In this document: piece after piece, positions 1 through 8,734 of the stretch
Layout: every line of letters starts with the position of its first letter
How positions within the stretch are numbered: the stretch's first letter is position 1
NCBI GenBank assembly: GCA_027943245.1
Contig: JANDJZ010000791.1
Location: 1 to 21,258, forward strand
Source of the DNA: Acanthamoeba sp. SK_2022b
Taxonomy: Eukaryota; Discosea; Longamoebia; Acanthamoebidae
Length of the DNA stretch: 21,258 nucleotides
Direction: 5' to 3'
The notes under the pieces: generated by a model
What the model was told of the DNA's origin: nothing
The model's database searches: none
Seen by the model: only the letters and a program-made list of their open reading frames with translations
Program-made: the position numbers and the translations under genes

Positions 1-215
1 TCGTTGAGGATCTCCTTCTCGACGATGGGCTTGTGCTCGATGACGCGCTCGGCCTCGTGCACGACCTTGTCGGCCAGCGACAGGTTCTGCATGGGTGCCA
101 CGGGCACGGCGGGCACGGGGGCCACCGGCACTGCGCCCTTGTGAACCACAGGCGGGGGAATGATGTTGGCGCCAGTTCCAGTAGCGGCGACGTTGTTGCG
201 GTTCAGGTGGGACAT
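1..215 (-). CDS. N-terminal fragment of an unrecognised hydrophilic protein
   Basis: The minus strand opens with an ATG at 215-213 and stays open for 71 codons to the window edge, so the gene continues to the left. The predicted N-terminus starts MSHLNRNNV, passes through a Pro/Val/Ala-rich stretch (about residues 24-42, with repeated PV and VP pairs), and then becomes charged with a V-x-E-K/H-rich pattern (KVVHEAERVIEHKPIVEKE). I do not recognise a family. The Val-Glu-Lys pattern resembles low-complexity hydrophilic structural or stress proteins, but that is only a compositional impression. No signal peptide or membrane segment is visible in this part. Codon use (GC-rich third positions) fits the neighbours. 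The start was chosen because it is the first ATG in the frame and no splice acceptor is obvious downstream. Confidence 0.55.
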   Translation of the reverse strand, partial: MSHLNRNNVAATGTGANIIPPPVVHKGAVPVAPVPAVPVAPMQNLSLADKVVHEAERVIEHKPIVEKEILN

Positions 216-923
216 GTTGTGGGTCTGCGTTACCACGTGTCAAACAACAGCAACAACAGCATTATCGTTAGAGTCTGGGCTAAGCGCTCGTGCGAGCCAT
301 GACAGGGGTGAGAGCCATACCTGAAGGGTGGGTGGTGCGCGAAAGCGGGTCAGGAGGTGTGCTGTTGTGTGTGGCTGGTGCGGTAGTGTTGTTATTGCGT
401 GGTAATGGGGTCAAGGCATGGGCCTTTTATGGGCCAGGTCAGCGAGTTCGAAAGCTTCCGTCACACAACACGCCGACAACCCAAGGAAAACACAACCTAA
501 ACTTCGTCTGGTGGCGCGGCCTGCGGGGTGTAGGCACACTGCTCGCATGACGCCTCGGATACGAGTCGGTGTCCGGCGCCACTGGCGCTGTGTTGAGGGC
601 GACCAGGGCCGTTCAGAGACGCAGGCCGCGAGCTGATCGCCGAGGCCGTGAGGAGCGCCACCTGGCGGCCCGAGGGGGAGCTGACACTCGAGTGAGCCCC
701 TGGGCGAATTTCTGGTGGGATTGGGTCAACACCGGATCTCCGACAAACTTCAAACTCGTCCAATGGCGCAAGGGCAAGTGTTGTAAGTGTCGCTTGGCGA
801 TTGGGGGACAAATCCATTCAAGAAATTGGAAAATAATTACAAGGTTGTGCGGTGGTGAGGTGTGCCCGTGGCACAAGGTGGTGGTGGTGGTGGTGGTGGT
901 GGTTTTCGGTTGGTGGGGAGGGC
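216..923. other. Intergenic, 708 bp, no gene seen
   Basis: This lies between the start of the left-edge gene and the stop of the charged-repeat gene, both on the minus strand, so it should hold a promoter/5' UTR on its left side and a 3' UTR on its right. Short open frames occur on both strands but show no family resemblance or repeated pattern. The only distinct element is a (GTG)n microsatellite near the right end. Confidence 0.6.
877..902. repeat. (GTG)n trinucleotide microsatellite
   Basis: An uninterrupted GTG run of eight to nine units lies just beyond the stop codon of the minus-strand charged-repeat gene, so it is probably in its 3' flank. Confidence 0.9.
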
Positions 924-2982
924 CTAGAGGCTCTGGGTCTTGGAGGACTTGACGTGGTGGGCCACCTTGGAGTTGACGTGCTGGACGACCTCCCTCAGGA
1001 TTCGCGTGTGCGCCGCGTCCTCTTGCGGGCCCTCCTTCATCCTTCGCCTCCTCTCCTCCTCCTCCATCATCCACGCCCTCCTCCTGTCCAGCTCGCTCTG
1101 CAGCGCCTGATCAAACTCGTCGGCCTGCATACAACAACAACACACACGGGTGAGTCCACGCGTTGCATTGTGTGCGTGTGGCGGGCGAGCGGCGTACCAG
1201 GTTCTCGGCGATCCTCCTCTGGCGCTCGTCCTCCTCGAGGCGCTTGGTGACGATGAGGTTGGCCTGGCTGTCGAAGGCGGCGTTGTCGGCGGCGCGCTTC
1301 TGGCGGTGGGCCTCCTCGTCGATGCGGCGGGCGCGCTCCTCGGCCTCGAGCTGGGACACCGCGAGCGAGTCAAACTTGGAGAGCAGCTCGGTCTGCACCT
1401 CCTCCTTGGCGTCCGAGAAGTGCACGGCGTCCTCCGAGTGGGTCTTCTCCGCGCGCATGCGGCGCTGTCGCTCCTTCTCCTCGAGGTTGATCACCTCGTG
1501 CAGGTGCAGCTCCCTCATCACGTCCTCCTGCACCGTGCGGATGGCCTCCTCCACCAATCGACGCCTCCTCTCCTCCTCTTCGAGGATCCTGTTTCGCACA
1601 CACAGAGAGAGTCAGCGCTGCGCCACCAGTCGTGCATTGTTGCACTGTTGTCGTTGTGGCTGTGGTTGTGTACCAGGTGACCCTGCGGTTGATCTCGCTG
1701 TGGAGCTTCTCCTCGTCGACTTCGGCTTGGATGCGACGGGCGCGCTCCTCCTCCTCGGCCGCGGCGGCCTCCTTGCGGTGGACTACGCTCATGAACTGGT
1801 CCTGGACGAGGTCGTGCACGGCCGCGGTGGCGGCGTCGATCTCCTCGCCCTCGCTGATGCGCCTCCTGCGCTCCTCCTCCTCGAGCACGCGGGTCTCCTG
1901 GCGGTCGATCTCGGACAGGATGGCCTCGTGGAAGTCGAACCTGGCGTCGGCCAGGATGCGGCGGCGGCGCTCCTTCTCCTCCTCGATCCACGTCTGGCGG
2001 CGCACGGCCTCGCGGTAGATCTCCTCGTCAAAGTCGAGCAGCGCGTCTTGCATGATGCGCCGCGCCCTCTCCGACTCCTCCAGGTACTTGGTCTGCTCCG
2101 CCACGACGGCGTAAGTCCGAGAGCAAAAAGAACGAAGACGAAAGAACGAAGCGCGCGAAGAGAGGGGAGGGAGGGAGGGAGGTACCAGCTCGAGGTTGTG
2201 CGCGCTCTCGAGGCTGCGATTCCGCTCCTCGCGGGCGAGCTCGGCCTTCTCCTGCTTGATCCGCCTGTGACGCTCCCGCTCCTCCTCGTTGAGCGTGTTG
2301 ATGTACGACACCGCGCTCATGAACTCTGTCTGGACCTGCTCGTGGGCGTCTGCGCACGTTCGAACGGTGCCACGTCAGCAGCCCGCTCCCATGAACCAAC
2401 ACGCAGGCCTGGGCGACCGCTTGTGTCTTGGGGTGCGTACCAGAGAGCTCCTTGTTGACGCCCTCCTTCATGCGCCGCGAGCGCTCGATCTCCTCGGCGA
2501 TCTTGGTCTCGACGAGGTCGAGCTTGCTGCGCAGCCACGCCTCCAGGTCGGCCTTGGCGTCGACGAACATGCGCTCCAGCCTCTCGCGCTCCTCGGCCTG
2601 GTGGGTGGTGACGCTGGAGAAGGCGGAGAGGAGCTGGTGCTGCAGCTCCTCCTTGTTGTCTTCGGCCTGCTGCCTCACGGGGTCCCGCATCGCGTCGCCC
2701 TTCTCCCGGTCCAGCTGCTCCTGCATGCGTCGGCGGCGCTCCTTCTCCTCCTCGACCCACGCCTCGCGCCTTCTGGCCTCGGCCGCCGCGTTCTCCTTCG
2801 ATAGAAGAAGTGGCCAGAGCCAGACCTCGTTAGCCAACACGACGAACCCATTGAAGGAGGAGGAGGAGGAGGAGGGAAGAGGTCGTGGTGGTTTGGACGA
2901 AAGGTTGTACCTTGAGGGTGGCCTCGAGGCAGACGAGCAGGGTCCTCCTCCTCTCGTTGATGGTGTGGTCACTGCTGCTCAT
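924..2982 (-). CDS. Charged helical protein with 13 EEEERRRRI-type repeats (534 aa, 6 exons)
   Basis: Exons (minus): 2982-2911, 2795-2441, 2349-2186, 2095-1674, 1588-1198, 1124-924. Phases close to one 535-codon frame ending in TAG. Introns are GT-AG, several with GTAC donors. The fourth acceptor could lie 3 nt further in. The protein is almost wholly Glu/Arg/Ala/Leu-rich and predicted helical, with no signal peptide or membrane segment. A motif of acidic residues followed by arginines and Ile/Met/Leu (EEEERRRRI) recurs 13 times, its last residue at 48, 100, 133, 173, 211, 244, 277, 319, 349, 382, 427, 464 and 497. The commonest spacing is 33 residues (six of twelve intervals). Between motifs lie amphipathic stretches, often with Trp just before the acidic run. 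I recognise no named family; a cytoskeletal or scaffold-like single-helix/coiled-coil role is inference from composition. The gene lies head-to-tail with the LRR gene, 327 bp upstream. Confidence 0.85.
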
Positions 2983-3309
2983 GTTTGATGTTGCTGATGT
3001 TGTAGCTACCGTGTTGCTTGCCTGAGTCGCTTGCTTGGGTTTGACGCTGTCGGTCAGGCCCCCCTTTTTGTAGGTGGCGCTCAGCTTCGACCCGTTCCGC
3101 CATCTCCCCCGCGCGTCTGCCGCACTCGTCACGGAAAACTCCATAATTTCTACCGACGTTTGAAATTCCATTGGCGCTCGAAAGATGAGAAAACTCTAAA
3201 TTCTCAAAAGAAATAAAAATCATTTAAAAATATTCGTTATTCGACCAATTATCAACTATTTTTTTTCTCTTCCAAAAACAAAATTCTTTGGTGTGGCTTT
3301 TGAGCCACA
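2983..3309. other. Intergenic, 327 bp, with an AT-rich core
   Basis: This separates the stop of the LRR gene (right) from the start of the charged-repeat gene (left), both minus strand. About 3190-3300 is strongly AT-rich with T and A runs, unlike the GC-rich surroundings, as expected for a 3' UTR/terminator and promoter zone. No gene is seen. Confidence 0.6.
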
Positions 3310-5230
3310 TTATTTGGGGAGCAAGCCAGGCGTGGAAAAGAACGAAGACGACGAGGAAGACGCTGACGACGATGGAGTCGTTGACGATGACGATGAGAAG
3401 GAGGCAACCTTGTGGTGGGTGCGGTGAACGAGAAGGTCGGGTCGGGGCCGGGCGAGCCGGAGCATGACGTCGTCGGGCACGGTGATGCCCCACATGGCCA
3501 GCTTGCGCAGCGACGGGCAGTTGGTCAGCAGCAGCTTGATCCCGTCCACCGTGAGGCGCTTGCAAAACGAGACGTCGAGCTGATGTAGAAGAACATGAAG
3601 AACACGAAGAACATGAAGAACATGAAGGTCACCGGTGAGCCACGATGAAGACGCCAACATCGAAGATGAGATGGCGTGTGGGGGGTGGTGGGCACCTGCT
3701 TGAGGTTGCGGCAGCTGGTCACGAGCTGCTTGAGCCCCTCGTCGCTCACCTGCGTGCTGCTGATGTTGAGGCTCTCGATGCGGCTGCAGCCCAAAGCGAT
3801 CGAACCGAGCGACGCATTTGTGATGGCCGTGGCCCTGCGCACGTTGGGCGGAAAAAGAGCGAAAGAGAAAGAAAGAGAGAAGACGCGACGCGATCAGCTG
3901 ACCGGGGGGGAGGGTGAGGATCGTCTTTGGGGGGGGGCTACCGAGCGAGGCTGAGGCTTCTCAGCTGGTGGCTGTAGAGGGCGAGCTGTTGGGCGGACGC
4001 GTCGGTGTAGCGGCCGCCGCAGGAGCCATCAAACGACTCGAGTCCTTTACATCGCTGCGCGATCACTGCGTTGCACGCACGCAAGGAGGGGAGAACAGGC
4101 GATGAGATGGCTGTCTGCGCAGTGCAGTGCCGAGAGATGGGGAGGATACCGGTGACGGTGTAGTCGGTGAGCATGTCGCATTCCTTGACGTTGAGCGTGA
4201 CCAGCCGCGAGCAATAGCCGGCCACATAGCGGATGGCGTTGTCGCTGATCTTGCACCCGCTCATCGACAGGTACCGCAGGGTGGAGTTGAAGCTGACCAG
4301 CTGCTGTATGGCCTGCACACGCACACGCACACGCACACGCACACGCACACGCCGAGAACATGGAAGAGAACACGGTGCGATCAGAATGCAGGGCGGCCCA
4401 ACACGCGAAAGGAGGTACCTTGTCTGTGAGTTCTGTACAGTAGTCGAGTGTGATTTCTTCGAGGTGGATGAAGGAGACCTTGGGGTTGGTCGGTAGTGGC
4501 CGGCACAGCATCTCCACGCCCTGATCTGCACGCGATGTCGGGGAGCTCCCCCCGGGGAATGAGCAAGCGGTCACTCGTCCGCGGGCGTGGTGGGGGGCGC
4601 ACCAGTGATATACTGGCAGTAGCCGAGGTGGAGGGCCTTGATGTTTGTGCATTGCTCCGAGATGTGGGCCAGCGCGTTGTCCGTGACTTCGAAGCACTCG
4701 TTGAGCTCCAACCGGGCCAGGTTGGTGTGGTAGGTCGTTGCCACCAGCTGCACGCCCGAGTCTGTGACCTGGCGCGCGTTTGGTCGCCACGCGTGGGCGA
4801 TAAGAAGAGGCTCGCAAGGGCCAGCCACACAGAGCGCAGCGCGGCAGGGCAATACCTTGGGGCAGCCGCTCAGCATGAGCTGCCGTATGCGCGGACAGCC
4901 CTGGGTGATTCGCTGCAGCACGTCGTAGGTGACACCCACGCAGCCGGCCAGATTGAGGGTCACGAGCTGACCCAATCGTGTGGCCATCAATTCGAAGTGA
5001 TTTTCGTTCAGGTTGCGGCATTGTGATAGATCGAGGCTCGTCAGGTGTGGTGGCTCAATGAAGGACTGAAACTCGGCCGGAGAGAAGTTCTTTCTTCGCA
5101 AGCAGAGCGAGTGTAAGACCTTGTGCTTCAATTCTGCGGGCATCGAGGCAAACGGGGCGCCCCATTCGATCGCGCTATAATTCAACCCCACAAAGATCAA
5201 ACATATCTCCTTCAGCGATTTCACCTTCAT
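3310..5230 (-). CDS. AMN1/FBXL-type leucine-rich-repeat protein (447 aa, 7 exons)
   Basis: Exons (minus): 5230-4856, 4768-4603, 4525-4419, 4312-4150, 4065-3942, 3834-3696, 3579-3310. All junctions are GT-AG and phase-consistent, ending in TAA. From about residue 60 to 420 the protein is a run of cysteine-containing leucine-rich repeats of about 26 residues (patterns such as LVTLNLAGCVGVT, LARLELNECFEVTDNAL, LRYLSMSGCKISDNAI, IESLNISSTQVSDEGL). This is the LRR_CC type found in F-box FBXL proteins and in AMN1, which act as substrate receptors or partners of ubiquitin ligases. The N-terminus (SLKEICLIFVGLNY, then MPAELKHKVLHSL) resembles a degenerate F-box or VHL/SOCS-box-like start, so a ubiquitin-ligase adaptor role is plausible but not proven. 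The last exon ends in an odd Ser-rich tail (about residues 420-447) encoded by TCATCG-like repeats. It could be partly intronic if a later splice exists. The gene lies 185 bp downstream of ORC1 on the same strand. Confidence 0.85.
3585..3627. repeat. GAAGAACAT/C 9-bp tandem repeat in an LRR-gene intron
   Basis: Four to five imperfect 9-bp units lie just upstream of the last exon of the LRR gene (minus strand), forming part of the pyrimidine-rich acceptor side of its final intron. Confidence 0.7.
4315..4351. repeat. (CACACG)n hexanucleotide microsatellite in an LRR-gene intron
   Basis: Six consecutive hexamers sit directly next to the acceptor of the third intron of the minus-strand LRR gene. 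On the transcript they read as (CGTGTG)n up to the GTGTGCAG acceptor. Confidence 0.9.
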
Positions 5231-5414
5231 CCCTCCACGCGCCACGTATTGATGAGAATCAGATCTCCTCCTGCTTTTATGGCCACTACACGATCGTGTG
5301 TCACATTTGGCGCGGTCCCGCTCTTTTTGCCCTTTTCTCGCTTTTTTCTCTTGTTCGCCTTCGGAATTTTCCCGCCACCCAGCCTGGCATTCCAGGTATG
5401 TGGCGAGTAGGACA

Positions 5415-7685
5415 TCAGCCAGAGAGGAAGGGGATGATGAGGTGGAAGAGCTCGGAGACGAGCGGGTCGTTCTGCATGGCGAACACGATGTCCTCCTGTG
5501 GCACTCGCAGCGATACCCGAGCAAGCAGGTCGTTGCTCGCCGGATCTGTGCGCCATGCGTGTGAGCAGCGAGGCACACGGGCTGGGCAGGGCATTCGCAG
5601 CGGTACCGGCGTCGAGCAGCCCCCACGACGCGAGTCGATAGCAGATGGAGGAGACCAGCGAGCAGTTGGGCAGCTCGCGACCGAGAGCGCTGCAGATGTA
5701 CCTATGTCGATGCAAGACCTGGATGGCGTTACGGGGGCACGATTCAGAACACGTGCACGCCCCATGATAGCGAGTGGCAGCGCGTCACGCAACCTTGCCA
5801 AAGGTGGTTTGCGGGGCCGCGGTGGCCCTCAGCTCCTGTACGAGTGCGCACATGAACAGCTTGTCGTGCAGGGTGGAGGCCTGGATGAGACGGATCTGCG
5901 GCGCAGAGTGGATCTCCTCGATGGCGCCCTTGACGTGCTCCGCGCTGACTCGGCCTGGCCCACGGGCCGCGTGATGAGTACCCCCATTGGTTAGTGGCGC
6001 CTTATGACGGGGCCTTGGGGGGAGGAGGAGGCAAGCGGTGATGATCACACAGGAGGGCTGCCCTACCCGACGGGTTGGCTCCTCTCTCCGACGCGAGCTC
6101 GGCGATGTCGGCCGCTCGCCTGGCCGACGAATTGGGGGAGGGGGGGGGGGCAGGAGAGAAGACACGCCACACGCCAGGTCAGAGCAAGGAGAGGCCGTTG
6201 GGGGGAAAGGCGAGGCCAGTTGGAGTTACCGGCAGATCTGCAGCGCCCTACGTGCGTCTCCGCTCACGGCAGCGATCTTTGACGCACACCTGGCCGAGCG
6301 ACAAGTTCAGCGTGCATGCACCCAAAGCAAGACACATAGTGTATGAGATGTTGCGATACCAGGTAATGGCGTCCGAGTCGAAAGCGTCAATCGAAGCCAG
6401 CCGAGCCTTGACGATTTGCTCGAGTTGGTCCTGCGCCGAGAGAGAAAGACCGACAAACCGAGTGAGGCGATGCACAAGTCCGAGCTCTGACACACACTGG
6501 AAAAGGGGAGAGAGAGGGAGTGCTCACCCTCGTGTAGGAGGTGAACATGATCTGCTGAAAGCCCATACGGCTGGAGACTCGAGGTAGCATCCTCTGCGCC
6601 AAGTCCATGGTGTTGGCAATGGCCACGATGATCAGCTTGGACGACTTGCGAGTGGCCCAATCGAACAGGTTGTAGATGACGTCCTGCTTGCGGGTCACCA
6701 GCAGGTCCAGCTCGTCCACCAAAAGCACGCTGGACATCACGTGTACATCATTGCCAATGTCACATAAGCGCACAGATCATCAACAGGCACAACGCCTGTG
6801 AAAGCAGGGACACCATGAGGCAGCACCATTTCTTCTTGCTGGGCTTCTTGGCGCCCTTCTTGGCCGGGCCGGTGAAGTAGTCCGTGAGCCTCGTACGCGC
6901 GGCTTTGGCGGAGGCGCGCTGGCCCATGAGGTGCCACCACAGGATGACGTAGGCGCGCTGTGGGTCGGCGATGGTCATGCCGTTCAGCTCGATGAACTGG
7001 AAGTCGGGTAGAGTCTGCGTGTGCGTGCGTGCCCGTTTGGCATTGGGGCAGTTGAGGCGTCAGGCCAGGCGAGTAGAAGGGTTGAAGCAGAAGCTCTTCT
7101 CTACGAACCTCTTTCGCCACCTCCTCTTGGAGCTCGCGTACGATGCCGAGCACCGTTGCCGTCTTGCCCGTGCCAGGCACGCCAGAGATGTCTATTACAA
7201 CATATGTTGCATCGATCAGTCGCTACTCAGATCTCGCAAAGCGCCGGCATCTGATCGTGAGGTCATGCACGCGTACAGATGCTGCAGGTTGTGTTGTTGG
7301 CGAGGGCGTCACGAAGGAGGGCGTGGAGGTTCTGACGCTCGCTTTCGCGACACGGCAGTGTCTTGGGCAGCACCGACAGCTGCAGCTGGCCGCGCGCTTG
7401 CGAAAACACACTCGATGACGCCGATGTGCAGGTAGCGAAGTTCGCAGGGACTTCAGCATCGTGCGCCGCCTCCCTCCTATGGCGCCTGATCGTGCTTGGT
7501 TCAGATTCGTATTCGGAAAACCCTTGCGAAGATTCATCAAAATCTGTGTCTAAGGCTGATTCTTCAAGCATATCGTCGTCAAGATCTTCGTCATCGTCGT
7601 CCATATCGATTTCTGAGTCGCCCTCGCCATCAGCGAACCACGACGCAGCAGTGGTAGTCTCCGTGAGGAAGCTGTCGTCGTCCAT
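5415..7685 (-). CDS. ORC1: Origin recognition complex subunit 1, ORC1 (491 aa, 10 exons)
   Basis: Exons (minus): 7685-7271, 7191-7109, 7014-6827, 6729-6528, 6430-6360, 6289-6230, 6119-6067, 5954-5794, 5718-5607, 5545-5415, closing to a 492-codon frame with TGA. ORC1 is the AAA+ ATPase of the nuclear complex that marks replication origins and helps load MCM2-7. Visible motifs: an acidic Asp/Glu-rich N-terminus (about 20-60), the conserved lead-in LPKTLPCRE (about 110-118), Walker A GVPGTGKT (142-149), Walker B LLVDELD (231-237) followed by the ORC1-typical [11 protein letters not shown], sensor 1 AIANTMD (N268), sensor 2 SGDARRAL (329-336), and a C-terminal winged-helix region with [14 protein letters not shown] and [13 protein letters not shown]. 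The KQD..YNLFDW and NTMDL segments favour ORC1 over CDC6. At 491 aa it is much shorter than animal ORC1 and has no visible BAH domain. An in-frame ATG at 7769 exists, but the one at 7685 is preferred because the extra 28 residues are unlike ORC1 and overlap the tRNA terminator. Confidence 0.93.
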
Positions 7686-7767
7686 TGCTATTGCCAGCAA
7701 ATAAATGGCAACAAGATGCGCGACCTCGTGCCTTGGCGCCAAAACAGACCTCCCTGTAAAAAAGGCC

Positions 7768-7771
7768 AAAA
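7768..7771 (-). terminator. Pol III T-run of tRNA-Arg copy 1
   Basis: TTTT on the minus strand starts 8 nt after the discriminator base of the tRNA. It lies 83 bp upstream of the ORC1 start codon, on the same strand. Confidence 0.7.
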
Positions 7772-7778
7772 GGAGATA

Positions 7779-7850
7779 TGAGCCCGCGGGGACTTGAACC
7801 CCGAATCTCTTGATCCGAAGTCAAGCGCCTTTCTATTAGGCCACGGACCC
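7779..7850 (-). tRNA. tRNA-Arg (anticodon UCG), copy 1
   Basis: The minus strand folds into a complete cloverleaf. The acceptor stem GGGTCCG pairs with CGGGCTC (two G-U pairs) plus discriminator A. The anticodon stem is CTTGA/TCAAG with loop CTTCGGA, giving anticodon TCG, which reads CGA arginine codons. The T arm is CGGGG-TTCAAGT-CCCCG with a standard B box. There is no intron and CCA is not encoded. A T-run follows, and the upstream TATA-like box is annotated separately. An identical gene lies at 10750-10821. Confidence 0.95.
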
Positions 7851-7856
7851 ATTCGT

Positions 7857-7868
7857 GCACACGTGTGC
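7857..7868. promoter_or_regulatory. 12-bp palindrome GCACACGTGTGC upstream of tRNA copy 1
   Basis: This perfect palindrome, with a central CACGTG E-box, begins 7 bp upstream of the tRNA 5' end. It is conserved at the same place in the second copy (10828-10839). A binding-site role is inference. Confidence 0.5.
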
Positions 7869-7874
7869 TTTTCC

Positions 7875-7881
7875 TTATATA
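7875..7881 (-). promoter_or_regulatory. TATA-like box (TATATAA) upstream of tRNA copy 1
   Basis: TATATAAGG on the minus strand starts about 25-31 bp upstream of the tRNA 5' end, within the window expected for TFIIIB/TBP placement. It is conserved with identical spacing in the second copy. Confidence 0.6.
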
Positions 7882-7894
7882 CCCAACCAAAATC

Positions 7895-8180
7895 GAAAAA
7901 AAAAGATCACAAGGCCGCTAATATAGATATGTAAGTTATAAAGAGGAAACTTTACAGTTGTTTCAGTCTGCATCACAGGGTGGGTGGGAGAACACCATCT
8001 TCATGGCCAGTGTTACACCACAACAACTTTGGACATACTTCTGTTAAGCTACAAGGAGGCCAATGTTACTATACTCACTAGTGGCTTCATTCCTCCTAGA
8101 TCAATGAAGTTCAAGAATGTTTGTGTAAATATGGTGAAGGAGATTACTGTTGGATACCAAAGGAGATAGTGGTTGCTGTC
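7895..8180. other. Intergenic spacer between tRNA copy 1 and split 5S gene
   Basis: About 286 bp, less GC-rich than the coding regions. A 61-codon frame on the plus strand (7984-8169) resembles nothing recognised and is probably chance. The last about 23 bp match the upstream flank of the other 5S copy. Confidence 0.5.
8158..8180 (+). promoter_or_regulatory. Conserved upstream block of 5S gene, copy 1
   Basis: The 23 bp directly before the 5S coding start match the same position before the other 5S gene (11414-11436, minus) with about three mismatches, while sequence further upstream differs. It could be a 5' promoter element or residue of a shared duplication unit. Confidence 0.5.
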
Positions 8181-8513
8181 GGATACGGCCATACTGCGCA
8201 GAAAGCACCGCTTCCCATCCGAACAGCGAAGTTAAGCTGCGCCAGGCGGTGTTAGTACTGGGGTGGGCGGAGTTTGTCTACACCAATGGGGAGAGGGGTG
8301 GGTGGAGTTTCTATAGACCAATGAGAGGAGGTAAGGAGTTACAGTTACTTATTAATAGCACAGTAAATTAAGAAGAGATTGTCTGAAATTACTTCTCATT
8401 TCAGAAGAAGGACAGACTGCCTATTGGCTGTGAGGGTGTGGTAGGATGGGGGGCGTAGCCCCAGAGGAACCAATGGGGTGGGCGACCACCCGGGAATCCA
8501 CCGTGTCGTATCC
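8181..8513 (+). pseudogene. 5S rRNA gene split by a 215-bp insertion
   Basis: Positions 8181-8269 are the first 89 nt of a 5S rRNA (GGATACGGCCATACTGCGCA start, internal AGTTAAGC A-box region). Positions 8485-8513 are the last 29 nt, ending CGTATCC before a T-run. Together they make exactly 118 nt and match the intact gene at 11296-11413. The intervening 215 bp start and end with the same 11-mer TGGGGTGGGCG (8259-8269 and 8474-8484), as a target-site duplication would. The split falls in the 3' third of the gene, so the internal promoter is mostly kept but a normal 5S RNA could not fold unless the insert is removed. It is probably a dead copy. Confidence 0.88.
8270..8484. mobile_element. 215-bp insertion inside the 5S gene, flanked by an 11-bp direct repeat
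   Basis: The insert plus one copy of the 11-bp duplication is 215 bp. It contains no coding frame. Inside are two diverged copies of an about 36-bp block (from about 8260 and about 8297, each reading GGAGTTT...GACCAATG or close to it), a perfect 8-bp stem TCTGAAAT/ATTTCAGA, and a GGGGC-GTA-GCCCC hairpin near the right end. No terminal inverted repeats or poly-A tail are seen, so the class (MITE, SINE fragment, or other) is unknown. Confidence 0.65.
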
Positions 8514-8734
8514 TTTTCCCCCCTTTTGCTTTTGCATGTTCCCCCACTACTGCTCCTTTCCTTCTTTATCCTTGCGCCCCAGCGTCCTTTTGTTGCTTCC
8601 CTTTGCTCTGTGGGTGGACGAGTTTAGTGTGCTTTGGTGATCGCAGCAAGGAATAAACGTTTCAGAAACGCGAGTTTTTCCCGCCAAAATCGAAACCGTT
8701 GTGCGGTGGTTGCAGCAAGTTGATTTCGTCCAAG
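8514..8734. other. Spacer between split 5S gene and XRCC4
   Basis: The first about 80 bp (T-run, then CTTTTGCATGTTC and TCCTTTCCTTCTTTATCCTTG) match the downstream flank of the other 5S gene with small indels, so the 5S duplication unit extends past the gene. The remainder up to 8734 should be the XRCC4 promoter/5' UTR. Confidence 0.6.

Larger units (their letters stand above)
7768..7894 (-). repeat. 127-bp tRNA-Arg cassette, copy 1
   Basis: This segment (terminator, tRNA, and about 44 bp of upstream flank) recurs at 10739-10865 in the same orientation with a single mismatch (T at 7869 versus C at 10840). Similarity stops abruptly on both sides. Confidence 0.9.

Noticed and set aside
1163..2458. 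431-codon plus-strand open frame
   Set aside because: It is the antisense of the charged-repeat gene; the Glu/Arg-rich GC-rich codons leave the opposite strand stop-free. It has no family pattern and crosses that gene's introns.
7984..8169. 61-codon plus-strand frame before the split 5S gene
   Set aside because: Ends inside the conserved 5S upstream block and has no recognisable features; probably chance in AT-richer spacer.
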